NCBI GenBank assembly: GCA_024235955.1
Contig: JACKLJ010000001.1
Location: 1 to 64,000 of the forward strand
Direction of reading: 5' to 3'
Source of the DNA: Burkholderiaceae bacterium
GTDB taxonomy: Bacteria; Pseudomonadota; Gammaproteobacteria; Burkholderiales; Burkholderiaceae_C
Length of the DNA stretch: 64,000 nt
Shown here: in pieces, positions 40,154 through 48,755 of the stretch
How the letters are laid out: each line of letters begins with the position of its first letter
Position numbering within the stretch: position 1 is the stretch's first letter
Made by a program: the position numbers and the translations under genes
Notes under the pieces: model-generated
Databases searched by the model: none
What the model was told of the DNA's origin: nothing
Seen by the model: only the letters and a program-made list of their open reading frames with translations

Positions 40154-41113
40154 TTTCCTGTGCGCCTCCAGCAGGCAGGCGTGGAAGGCCGCCGCGGCGC
40201 GCGCGGGCGCCGGCGAGCGCCGCAGCACGCTGACGAACTCGCAGTCGTAGCGCAGCACGGCCGGGTTCACGGCGCGCATCTGGCCGCGCTGCACGAAGGT
40301 GTCGGCGTAGTGGTCGGGCAGGAAGCCCACGTAGCGGCCCGACAGGATCAGCGTGGCGATCGCCTCCTGCTCGAAGCCGGTGGCGCCGCGCGCCAGTCGC
40401 TCGGCGTGCGCCAGCTCCATGTTGGGCGAGTGGTAGCCCAGGCCGGCGAAGTCTGAACGCGCCCGCAGCCCGCGCCAGTCGGGCGCAGCCTGCTCCTGAT
40501 CGAAGAGCGCGTGGCCCTGGCCGGCGTACAGGTACATGGTCTCGCCGAACAGCGTGTCGTAGCGCAGGCTGGCCGAGGCCCGGTGCGACGGGATGATGCC
40601 GACGTGAAAGCCGCCGTCGATCAGCCCCCGCTCGATGCTCTGGATCGAGGCCACGTGCAGCAGCAGCCGCACGTCCGGCGCCTGCGCCGCGAAGGCGGCG
40701 ATGGCCGCGTGGATGCGCGCCTGCGGGTTGGTGGCGGTCTTGTCGAACACGGCCACCGCCAGCTCGCCGCCCATGCGGGCGTGGATGGCGTCGATGCCAC
40801 TGCGGAAACCCTGCACCGCCCCCAGCAGGCGCAGCGTCTCGTCGTACACGCGCTGGCCCTCCGGCGTGAGCGCGAAGCCCGCGCGCCCGCGCCGGCACAG
40901 CGTGAGGCCGAGCCGCGTCTCCAGATCGGCGATGTGGCGGCTCACCGTGCTGGTGCCGATGTTCAGCTCCAGCTCGGCGGCCGAAAAGCCCCCGCATTCG
41001 GCCACCGCCCGGAACACCCGCAGCAGGCGCAGGTCGACGTCGGCCAGCTCGCCCAGCACCGCCCTGGCGCGCGGGCTGCCGGCACTGTCGTCGGGGCTGG
41101 TCTTTGGTTTCAC
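40148..41113 (-). CDS. LysR-family transcriptional regulator
   Basis: The helix-turn-helix DLRLLRVFRAVAECGGFSAA, then ELNIGTSTVSRHIADLETRL, is followed by a substrate-binding domain. I place the start at GTG 41113 (MKPKTSPDDSAG, 321 residues); GTG 41170 would add 19 residues that do not look conserved. No clear ribosome binding site is seen for either. It diverges from the aminotransferase gene, the usual arrangement for an activator of its neighbour, comparable to BauR and bauA in Pseudomonas. The stop codon lies in repeat copy 11. Confidence 0.88.
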   Translation of the reverse strand: MKPKTSPDDSAGSPRARAVLGELADVDLRLLRVFRAVAECGGFSAAELELNIGTSTVSRHIADLETRLGLTLCRRGRAGFALTPEGQRVYDETLRLLGAVQGFRSGIDAIHARMGGELAVAVFDKTATNPQARIHAAIAAFAAQAPDVRLLLHVASIQSIERGLIDGGFHVGIIPSHRASASLRYDTLFGETMYLYAGQGHALFDQEQAAPDWRGLRARSDFAGLGYHSPNMELAHAERLARGATGFEQEAIATLILSGRYVGFLPDHYADTFVQRGQMRAVNPAVLRYDCEFVSVLRRSPAPARAAAAFHACLLEAHRKL

Positions 41114-41235
41114 AAAAGCGCAAGCGAACTTGGATGTTTGCCGATTGAACAAGTATGCCAGCGCTTCCACAATGGCCGCTTTCCTCCCAGTCCTTCGCCC
41201 CTCATTGCCGCGGCCCGCGGCGCAGGAGATCCGCC

Positions 41236-42591
<1,356 letters not shown>

Positions 42592-42659
42592 TTCTATTGT
42601 TTTGATCGCTGCCAGCGCCCGGTGTGCAAGGGCTGGCGGCCTGTTTGAGCATCAAAACC
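42592..42659 (-). repeat. dispersed ~65-bp repeat, copy 12
   Basis: Starts directly after the aminotransferase TGA (TTCTATTGTTTTGATCGCTG) and runs through GTGCAAGGGCTGGCGGCC to ATCAAAACC. It occupies the whole gap and overlaps the start region of the DJ-1/PfpI gene. Confidence 0.75.
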
Positions 42660-43298
42660 GTGCACATCGCCATCCTCACCTTCGACGCCTTCAACGACCT
42701 CGATTCGCTGGTGGCGTTCGCCATGCTCAACCGCATCGCGCTGCTGGGCGATGCCGGCTGGCACGTGCGCATCGCCAGCCCCACGCCGCGCGTGACCTCG
42801 ATGAACGGCCTGACCATCGATGCGCACGAGGATCTCTCGCGCATCGGCCAGGCCGACGCCGTGCTGGTCGGCAGCGGCATGAAGACGCGCGAAATCGCCG
42901 CCAACCCGGCGATCATGGGCCAGCTGCGGCCGGATCCGGCGCGCCAGCTGATCGCCGCGCAATGCTCGGGCACCTACCTGCTCGGCCAGCTGGGCGTGCT
43001 GAACGACCTGCCGGCCTGCACCGACCTGACCAGCAAGCCCTGGGTGGCGGCATCGGGCGTGGACGTGGTCGACCAGCCCTTCATCGCACGGGGCAACGTC
43101 GCCACCGCCGGTGGCTGCCTGGGGTCGCCCTACCTGGTGGCGTGGCTGATCGCGCGCCTGAAGGGCCTGGAGGCCGCGCGCGAGGTGCTGCACTACTTCG
43201 CGCCGGTGGGCGAGAAGCAGGCGTATGTGGAGCGTGCGCTGGCGCACGTTGCACCGGCCCTGGGAGCCGGCGCGGCGCTGGCCGCCGTGGCCGCCTGA
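42645..43298 (+). CDS. DJ-1/PfpI-family protein (glutamine amidotransferase-like)
   Basis: The body starts IKTVHIAILTFDAFNDLDS and has the nucleophile-elbow cysteine in IAAQCSGTYLLGQLG, with the DJ-1/PfpI layout (LDSLVAFAMLNRI, AGGCLGSPYLVAWLI). The start is uncertain: no ATG is available; TTG 42645 (217 residues), ATC 42651 or GTG 42660 (212 residues) are the options, all at the edge of repeat copy 12, with no Shine-Dalgarno sequence. Relatives usually begin MKTVHIAILTFD, suggesting that an ATG at 42651 changed to ATC or was replaced when the repeat arrived. Function unknown; some relatives are isonitrile hydratases or ThiJ-like. Confidence 0.82.
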   Translation: MSIKTVHIAILTFDAFNDLDSLVAFAMLNRIALLGDAGWHVRIASPTPRVTSMNGLTIDAHEDLSRIGQADAVLVGSGMKTREIAANPAIMGQLRPDPARQLIAAQCSGTYLLGQLGVLNDLPACTDLTSKPWVAASGVDVVDQPFIARGNVATAGGCLGSPYLVAWLIARLKGLEAAREVLHYFAPVGEKQAYVERALAHVAPALGAGAALAAVAA

Positions 43299-43331
43299 CC
43301 TGGTGGCCGGCTTCCGTCGGCAGGCTGAATT

Positions 43332-44654
43332 TCAGACCGCAACAGGCTGCTCGCCCCGGCCAGGCAAGCGGATACCGCTATCGTTGGTGTAGCGATCCAG
43401 GCTGAGGCCATCCGTGCGGATGTCGGGCGCGCGGCCCAGCGTGAGGTCGGCCACCAGCTTGCCGGAGCCGCAGGCCATGGTCCAGCCCAGCGTGCCGTGG
43501 CCGGTGTTGACCAGCAGGTTGTCCCAGCCCGGCGCGCGGCCGAGGATGGGGGTGCCGTCGGGCGTCATGGGGCGCAGGCCGGTCCAGAACTGGGCGGCGG
43601 GCAGGTCGCCGGCGCCGGCGAACAGGCCCTGGGTGACCATTTCCAGCGTCTCGCGGCGGCGCGGGTTCAGGCGCAGGTCGTGGCCGGCCAGTTCGGCCAT
43701 GCCGCCCACGCGGATGCGGTCGCCCAGGCGGGTCACGGCCACCTTGTAGGTTTCGTCCATCACCGTGGAGCGCGGCGCGCGCGCCTCGATGGCGATGGGC
43801 ACGGTGAGCGAATAGCCCTTGACCGGGTACACCGGCAGGTCCAGCCCCAGCGTGCCCAGCAGCTCACGCGACGCGCAGCCCAGGGCGACCACCACGCGGT
43901 CGGCCGGCAGCACGGTGGCTTGCAGCAGGTCGGCCGAGCCGGTCTGCACGCCGGTGATGCGCCGGCCCTGGCGCAGCAGGCCGTGCACGGCGGTGCCGTA
44001 GCGGAACTGCACGCCCAGGCCGCGCGCCAGCTCGGCCAGGCGGCTGGTGAACAGGTGGCAGTCGCCGGTTTCGTCGCCCGGCAGGTGCAGGCCGCCCAGC
44101 AGGCCCTGCGCGTGCGCCAGCGCGGGCTCCACGTCGGGCAGCTCATCGGCGCCCAGCAGGCGGTGCGGCACGCCGCATGCCTGCAGCACGGCGATGTCGT
44201 TCTGCACGGCGGCCAGCTGCTTGTCGGTGCGGAACACCTGCAGCGTGCCCAGCGTGCGCTGGTCGTAGCTGATGCCGGTGTCGGCGCGCAGCTGGCGCAG
44301 CATGTCGCGGCTGTACTCGGCCACGCGGGTCATGCGTTCCTTGTTGACGGCGTAGCGGCTGCCGGTGCAGTTGCGCAGCATCTGCGCCATCCAGCGCAGC
44401 TGGAACAGGCTGCCGTCGGCGCGGATGGCCAGCGGCGCGTGGCGCTGCAGCATCCATTTGAGCGCTTTCACCGGGATGCCGGGCGCGGCCCAGGGCGTGG
44501 AATAGCCGGGCGAAACCTGGCCGGCGTTGGCGAAGCTGGTTTCCAGCGCCGGGCCGTCCTGGCGCTCCAGCACCGTGACCTGGGCGCCGCCGCGGGCCAG
44601 GTAATAGGCCGTGGTGATGCCGACCACGCCGCCGCCGAGAACGATGACCTTCAT
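43332..44654 (-). CDS. dadA: D-amino acid dehydrogenase small subunit
   Basis: 440 residues from ATG 44654 (AGGAG upstream). FAD-binding GGGVVGITTAYYLARGG at the N-terminus and a second FAD-contact region (GLRPMTPDGTPILG, then NTGHGTLGWTMACGSG) are typical of DadA. It oxidises D-alanine and other D-amino acids to 2-oxo acids with electrons passed to the respiratory chain. The divergent lrp gene and the CAGTG-rich palindromes between them indicate Lrp-type regulation, as is known for dad operons. The alanine racemase gene dadX is not present. Confidence 0.95.
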   Translation of the reverse strand: MKVIVLGGGVVGITTAYYLARGGAQVTVLERQDGPALETSFANAGQVSPGYSTPWAAPGIPVKALKWMLQRHAPLAIRADGSLFQLRWMAQMLRNCTGSRYAVNKERMTRVAEYSRDMLRQLRADTGISYDQRTLGTLQVFRTDKQLAAVQNDIAVLQACGVPHRLLGADELPDVEPALAHAQGLLGGLHLPGDETGDCHLFTSRLAELARGLGVQFRYGTAVHGLLRQGRRITGVQTGSADLLQATVLPADRVVVALGCASRELLGTLGLDLPVYPVKGYSLTVPIAIEARAPRSTVMDETYKVAVTRLGDRIRVGGMAELAGHDLRLNPRRRETLEMVTQGLFAGAGDLPAAQFWTGLRPMTPDGTPILGRAPGWDNLLVNTGHGTLGWTMACGSGKLVADLTLGRAPDIRTDGLSLDRYTNDSGIRLPGRGEQPVAV

Positions 44655-44683
44655 GCCGAACTCCTGAATGGAATGCTGGAAAG

Positions 44684-44769
44684 CACTGCTTGCAGTGAAG
44701 TCGAAACTGTAGGAGCATCAAAGCCGCAAACACCACTGAACTTGTGGCTCAAGGCAGTGAAATTCACTG
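44684..44769. promoter_or_regulatory. Lrp-type binding region between dadA and lrp
   Basis: Three spaced inverted CACTG/CAGTG elements: CACTGCTTGCAGTG (44684-44697), an imperfect CCACTGAACTTGTGG (44732-44746) and CAGTGAAATTCACTG (44755-44769, perfect 7-1-7). Such repeated symmetric sites in the 153-bp divergent region fit cooperative binding by the adjacent Lrp regulator. Confidence 0.65.
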
Positions 44770-44807
44770 TCTTGCGCCGCCTCAAACCCTCTGGCGCAGC
44801 AAACTCC

Positions 44808-45302
44808 ATGATCCAGCCCTCGACAGACCCCCAGATCGACCGCATCGACCGCAGGATCCTCGATGTGCTGCAGCGCCAGGGCCGTCTGCCCATGACCGAG
44901 CTGGCGCAGGAGGTGGGCCTGTCCACCTCGCCCGTGACCGAGCGCGTGCGCCGCATGGAGCGCGCCGGCATCATCACCGGCTACCAGGCGCGGGTGGATC
45001 CGGCGGCACTGGGGCGGCCGCTGCTGGTGTTCGTGGAGCTGACGCTGTCGTCCAAGTCGGGCGAGCTGTTCGAGAAGCTGCGCGCCGAGCTGCTGCACGA
45101 GCCGCGCGTGCTGGAGTGCCACCTGGTGTCGGGCCGCTTCGACTACCTGATCAAGGCGCGCCTGTCGGCCATGAGCGAGTACCGCGAGCTGCTGGCGCAG
45201 ATCCTCAAGAAGATCCCGGTGCCGGCGCAGAGCAACAGCTACGTGGTGATGGAGGAGATCAAGGAAAGCCTGGTGCTCCCGGTGGAACCCCCGATCGCCT
45301 GA
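44808..45302 (+). CDS. Lrp/AsnC-family regulator, probable activator of dadA
   Basis: 164 residues from ATG 44808. Helix-turn-helix MTELAQEVGLSTSPVTERVRR, then the RAM effector-binding domain (GRPLLVFVELTLSSKSG, CHLVSGRFDYLIKAR, VVMEEIKESLVLP). The close match to Lrp in its C-terminus (SYVVMEEIKES) suggests a leucine/alanine-responsive Lrp rather than AsnC. It diverges from dadA and is followed 26 bp later by the response regulator gene, which is not an obvious functional partner. Confidence 0.92.
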   Translation: MIQPSTDPQIDRIDRRILDVLQRQGRLPMTELAQEVGLSTSPVTERVRRMERAGIITGYQARVDPAALGRPLLVFVELTLSSKSGELFEKLRAELLHEPRVLECHLVSGRFDYLIKARLSAMSEYRELLAQILKKIPVPAQSNSYVVMEEIKESLVLPVEPPIA

Positions 45303-45328
45303 GCACTGTCCGTTCCTAGAATGCCCCC

Positions 45329-45952
45329 ATGAGCCTGGACACCGCCACGGTCTACATCGTCGACGACGACGCCAGCGTGCGCGAGGCCATGGGCTGGCTG
45401 CTGCGCACGCGCCGCCTGCTGGCCGAGGGCTTCGGCAGCGCCGAGGCCTTCCAGGCCGCCGTCGGCGCCAGCGTGCCGGATCACCCGGCCTGCGTGCTGC
45501 TCGACGTGCGCATGCCCGGCATGAGCGGGCTGGCCCTGTTCGACGAGCTGCTGGCCAGCGGCACGGCGCAGCTGTGGCCGGTGATCTTCCTGTCTGGCCA
45601 CGCCGACGTGCCCACGGCGGTGGATGCCGTCAAGCGCGGCGCCTTCGATTTCTGCGAGAAGCCTTTCTCCGACAACGCGCTGGTCGACCGGGTGGAGCAG
45701 GCGCTGGCGCTCTCGCGCGAGCGCATCGCCGCGCTGCAGGAGCGCCGGGCGCTCGGCCAGCGGATCGACGAACTCACCGAGCGCGAGCGCGACGTGATGC
45801 AGGCCGTGGTGCGCGGCCTGCCCAACAAGCTGATCGCCGACGAGCTGGGCATCAGCGTGCGCACGGTGGAGGTGCACCGCTCCCGCGTGTTCGAGAAGAT
45901 GGCGGTCAAATCGGCCGTCGAGCTGGCCAATCTGCTACAAAAAAGAGAGTAG
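45329..45952 (+). CDS. FixJ/NarL-type response regulator
   Basis: 207 residues from ATG 45329. Receiver domain: acidic pocket VDDDASVREA, phosphoacceptor Asp in CVLLDVRMPGMSGL, switch Lys in FCEKPFSDNAL. LuxR-type DNA-binding domain at the C-terminus (LTERERDVMQAVVRGLPNKL, then ISVRTVEVHRSRVFEKM). It has no adjacent kinase; the PAS kinase ending at 40.1 kb is the best partner candidate. The C-terminal LLQKRE and stop are encoded by the edge of repeat copy 13. Confidence 0.93.
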   Translation: MSLDTATVYIVDDDASVREAMGWLLRTRRLLAEGFGSAEAFQAAVGASVPDHPACVLLDVRMPGMSGLALFDELLASGTAQLWPVIFLSGHADVPTAVDAVKRGAFDFCEKPFSDNALVDRVEQALALSRERIAALQERRALGQRIDELTERERDVMQAVVRGLPNKLIADELGISVRTVEVHRSRVFEKMAVKSAVELANLLQKRE

Positions 45953-45998
45953 CCTGCGACCGCTGCACAAGGGCTGGTGGCTATTTTGGCTCTGAATC
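45934..45998 (-). repeat. dispersed ~65-bp repeat, copy 13
   Basis: The terminal hairpin GCTAC-AAAAAAGAGA-GTAGC shows compensated arms relative to GCTAT/ATAGC. Core GCACAAGGGCTGGTGGC, end TATTTTGGCTCTGAATCC. It supplies the 3' ends of two convergent genes: the response regulator on the plus strand and the small membrane protein on the minus strand. Confidence 0.8.
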
Positions 45999-46121
45999 CT
46001 CGGGTTGGGCCGGCTCGTCGCGCCGGGGCTCGCCGCCCTTGCGGCCCGAGAACATCGTCCACCAGATGATGAACACCAGAATCAGGCCGGCGCCCAGGGC
46101 TTCCAGGAACAGCAGGGTCAT
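45981..46121 (-). CDS. small single-span membrane protein
   Basis: 46 residues from ATG 46121: a hydrophobic helix (LLFLEALGAGLILVFIIWWT) followed by a charged tail (MFSGRKGGEPRRDEPAQPE). The last five residues DSEPK and the TAG are encoded by repeat copy 13, in the same frame in which the efflux lipoprotein reads DSEPK from its own repeat. Function unknown; it may be a small respiratory or envelope accessory protein, but nothing in the sequence shows this. It diverges from mltA. The open frame extends further upstream without a better start. Confidence 0.65.
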   Translation of the reverse strand: MTLLFLEALGAGLILVFIIWWTMFSGRKGGEPRRDEPAQPEDSEPK

Positions 46122-46222
46122 GGGCGGTGCGGCAGGTGGTGCGGGTGCATCGGGGCATTGTAGGAAACAGCCCCAGGCGCGTGAACCCGCGGCGGCTGGC
46201 CCATGGCCCACAATGTCGGCCC

Positions 46223-47416
46223 ATGCGTTTTCCCTCTGACCGACCGATGCGGCGCGCCGGCCCGGCCGCGCTTGCCGCGGCCTTGGGCGCCGCGCTGCTG
46301 GTGGCCTGCACCACCGCGCCCAAGCCGCCGCCCGTGGCCGAGCCCACCCCGATGCCGCCGCGCACCGAGGCACCGCTGCCCGTGCCGGGTGACCTGAGCG
46401 ACACCGCGCCGCTGCCGCCGCCCATCGTGCGCGGGCACAGCCGCTGGGTGCCGGTGCGCTGGGCCGAGCTGCCCGGCTTCGAGCAGGACAACACCACCGA
46501 AGCCTGGAACGCCTGGATCAAGAGCTGCGAGCGCCCCGGCCCCACCTTCGCACCGCTGTGCAGCGAGGTGCGCCGCCTGTCGCTGGCCACGCCCGAGGAA
46601 CAGCGCGCCTGGATGCGCACCCGGCTGCGGCCCTACCGCGTGGAGCCCGTGAGCGGCCCGCCGGGTGATGGCCTGCTGACCAGCTACTTCGAGCCCATGT
46701 ACGACGCCACACGGCAGCCGCAGGGCCCGTTCGCGGTGCCCATCTACCGGCCGCCGCGCACGCTGGGCCAGCGCAAGCCCTGGTACACGCGCCAGGAGAT
46801 GGACACCCTGCCCGAGGCGCGCGCCCAGCTCCAGGGCCAGGAGATCGCCTGGCTGGCCGACCCGGTGGACGCGCTGATCCTGCAGATCCAGGGCTCCGGG
46901 CGCGTGCGCATCACCGAGCCCGACGGCAGCCAGCGCCTGGTGCGCCTGGCCTACGCCGCCACCAACGACCAGCCCTACCGCAGCGTCGGCAAGTGGCTGC
47001 TCGACCAGGGCCTGATCCGCGATCCGACCTGGCCCGGCATCAAGGCCTGGCTGGCCGCCAACCCCAACCGCGTGCAGGAGTTCCTCTGGAGCAACCCGCG
47101 CATGGTGTTCTTCCGCGAGGAGCCGCTGGGCGGCATCGACGCGCTGTTCGGCCCGCGTGGCGCGCAGGGCGTGCAGCTCACGCCCGGGCGTTCCATCGCC
47201 ATCGATCCGCAGAGCATTCCGTATGGCACGCCGGTGTGGCTGTCGTCGCCCGGCCCGCTGCTGGCGCTCAACCGCCTGGTGATGGCGCAGGACACCGGCA
47301 GCGCCATCACCGGCCCGCTGCGCGCCGACTACTTTGCCGGCTGGGGCGCGCAGGCGGGTGACCTGGCGGGCAAGCTCAAGCAGCCGCTGAAGCTGTGGGT
47401 GCTTTGGCCGCGGTGA
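46223..47416 (+). CDS. mltA: membrane-bound lytic murein transglycosylase A
   Basis: 397 residues from ATG 46223. Lipobox ALLVACTT near residue 25 and a Pro-rich linker. The MltA domain includes LLTSYFEPMYDATRQPQG and ILQIQGSGRVRI; the 3D domain at the C-terminus has SIAIDPQSIPYGTPVWL and MAQDTGSAITGPLRADYF, where the Asp of AQDTG is the likely catalytic residue. It cleaves peptidoglycan glycan strands to 1,6-anhydro ends at the outer membrane. Monocistronic. Confidence 0.95.
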   Translation: MRFPSDRPMRRAGPAALAAALGAALLVACTTAPKPPPVAEPTPMPPRTEAPLPVPGDLSDTAPLPPPIVRGHSRWVPVRWAELPGFEQDNTTEAWNAWIKSCERPGPTFAPLCSEVRRLSLATPEEQRAWMRTRLRPYRVEPVSGPPGDGLLTSYFEPMYDATRQPQGPFAVPIYRPPRTLGQRKPWYTRQEMDTLPEARAQLQGQEIAWLADPVDALILQIQGSGRVRITEPDGSQRLVRLAYAATNDQPYRSVGKWLLDQGLIRDPTWPGIKAWLAANPNRVQEFLWSNPRMVFFREEPLGGIDALFGPRGAQGVQLTPGRSIAIDPQSIPYGTPVWLSSPGPLLALNRLVMAQDTGSAITGPLRADYFAGWGAQAGDLAGKLKQPLKLWVLWPR

Positions 47417-47502
47417 GGGCTTCTCGCAGGCATCGCCTGCTTCGTGGGGCCGCAACACCGCCCGCCTGGGGCGCTGTAGCCCCTGCAGCTGAGGAAGTCA
47501 CG

Positions 47503-47573
47503 GATTTCAAGCGAAAAGTGGCTCCGGCCCTTATGTGGCGGGCGCGGGCAGCTACGGTTTTGAAAGCATTCTG
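47503..47573 (+). repeat. dispersed ~65-bp repeat, copy 14
   Basis: GATTTCAAGCGAAAAGTGGC, then CTTATGTGGCGGGCGCGGGC, ending AGCTACGGTTTTGAAAGC. An ATG inside the core (47533) is in frame with the downstream lipoprotein gene. Confidence 0.8.
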
Positions 47574-48030
47574 GTGTGACGCGGGGGTGCCGCTGGGCGC
47601 CGCGCTGCTGCTCGCGGGCTGCGCGGCATTGCGCGACGCCCCGCGGCTCGGCTACCAGTGCCCGAACGACCTGCGCTTCGAGGTGCGGCTGTACGAGGAC
47701 ATGGCGATGGTGGAAGGCCAGCGCGGCTTCGCGCGGCTCCAGCGCCAGCCCGACGGCCCGAATGGCGTGCTGCGCTACCGCGACGAAACCCTGCTGGCCG
47801 AGTTCGGCCTGGGGCTGAACGGCCGGCTGGCGGCGCTGCACTACGCCAACATTCCCGAACCCGTGACCTGCGAGCGCGTGCCGGCACGCGACGAGGCGCT
47901 GGGCGCCGCCGCCGTCCCGGTGCAGGCCGCGCCGCGCGCCGCCCCCACCGTGCCGCCGCCCCCGCCGGACCCGAACGCGCCGGTGCGCACCAACATCCGC
48001 TTCGGCGACACGTCTGTCGGGCCGGGCTGA
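47533..48030 (+). CDS. hypothetical lipoprotein whose start lies in a repeat
   Basis: The conserved part begins at a lipobox (PLGAALLLAGCAALRD) and continues with a small beta-rich domain of the MliC/lysozyme-inhibitor-like size (YQCPNDLRFEVRLYEDMAMV), with two further Cys and a Pro-rich tail. Two starts are possible: ATG 47533 inside repeat copy 14, giving an N-terminus MWRARAATVLKAFWCDAG of 165 residues in total, or GTG 47587, which leaves a very short signal. With the first, the n-region and part of the signal peptide are repeat-encoded. It lies downstream of mltA on the same strand. Membrane-bound lysozyme inhibitor activity is only a guess. Confidence 0.65.
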   Translation: MWRARAATVLKAFWCDAGVPLGAALLLAGCAALRDAPRLGYQCPNDLRFEVRLYEDMAMVEGQRGFARLQRQPDGPNGVLRYRDETLLAEFGLGLNGRLAALHYANIPEPVTCERVPARDEALGAAAVPVQAAPRAAPTVPPPPPDPNAPVRTNIRFGDTSVGPG

Positions 48031-48094
48031 GCGGTTCTGGCTGCCAGGCGCTTCGGCGCCGTCCATCCGGGCAAACGGCCGGCGCCCGGCGCCG

Positions 48095-48487
48095 TCAGGG
48101 CAGCAGGGCGAAGACGCCTTCGGGGTGGCCGCCGAACAGCGCCAAGGTGCCGGCGCCGATGCTGGCCAGCGTGAAGAAGCCGCCCGCCATGCAGGTGTGC
48201 GCCAGCATCTGGTTGGTGTCGCCCTTGTGGCCGATGTAGGCGGTGACCAGGCACCACAGCCCGAGCAGCACGCCGGCTGTGCGCGCCGGATAACCCAGCA
48301 CCACCATCACGCCGCCGGCCAGCTCGCAGAAGCCGACCAGGTAGGCCAGCGCGGTGGCGTCTGGCAGGCCCATGCCGCTCAGCACCGGCACCAGCCTGGC
48401 TTCGCCGCCGCGCAGCTTGAGGATGCCCCAGACGATGAAAGGCACGCCGAGGAACAGGCGGGCTAGCAAGAGGCTCTCGTCGCTCAT
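48095..48487 (-). CDS. DoxX-family membrane protein
   Basis: 130 residues from ATG 48487 with four hydrophobic helices. ARLFLGVPFIVWGILKL and the glycine-rich GFCELAGGVMVVLGY and GLWCLVTAYIGHK segments are typical of DoxX/DoxD-like proteins. Family members are inner-membrane proteins, some implicated in thiosulfate:quinone oxidation or redox stress; no catalytic role can be read here. Monocistronic and convergent with the lipoprotein gene. Confidence 0.85.
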   Translation of the reverse strand: MSDESLLLARLFLGVPFIVWGILKLRGGEARLVPVLSGMGLPDATALAYLVGFCELAGGVMVVLGYPARTAGVLLGLWCLVTAYIGHKGDTNQMLAHTCMAGGFFTLASIGAGTLALFGGHPEGVFALLP

Positions 48488-48629
48488 GGTGGCGTCCCCC
48501 GTGACTTCGGTTCTTGGCTCGCGACCATGATACGCAGGGAGCAGGGGAGCGTCACGTGACTGGCGCGAGGTACAGCCTGGTGCTTGCGCGTGGAGGGGCT
48601 CAATCGGAGAGGAGGCTGGTTTCACGCAA

Positions 48630-48647
48630 TCGTCATGTTCCGGTCAT
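48630..48647 (+). promoter_or_regulatory. Pho-box-like PhoB site upstream of phoX
   Basis: TCGTCAT-GTTC-CGGTCAT is a direct repeat of two 7-mers with a 4-bp spacer, matching the Pho box layout (CTGTCAT-N4-CTGTCAT) at 6 and 5 of 7 positions. It lies about 110 bp before the phoX start codon. Confidence 0.6.
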
Positions 48648-48755
48648 GCGCATGCCATGTTGGGGCGAAACACTGGGTGTCCGAGGTTCTGGCGCGCCGC
48701 GCGGGCGTGTGCCCACGGCGCTCCGACCATCCGCTTCCCACAACGTGACTGCCCA

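Noticed and set aside
43326..43335. Residual repeat end at the dadA stop (GAATTTCAG)
   Set aside because: Only about ten bases match the repeat edge; too short to claim a copy.
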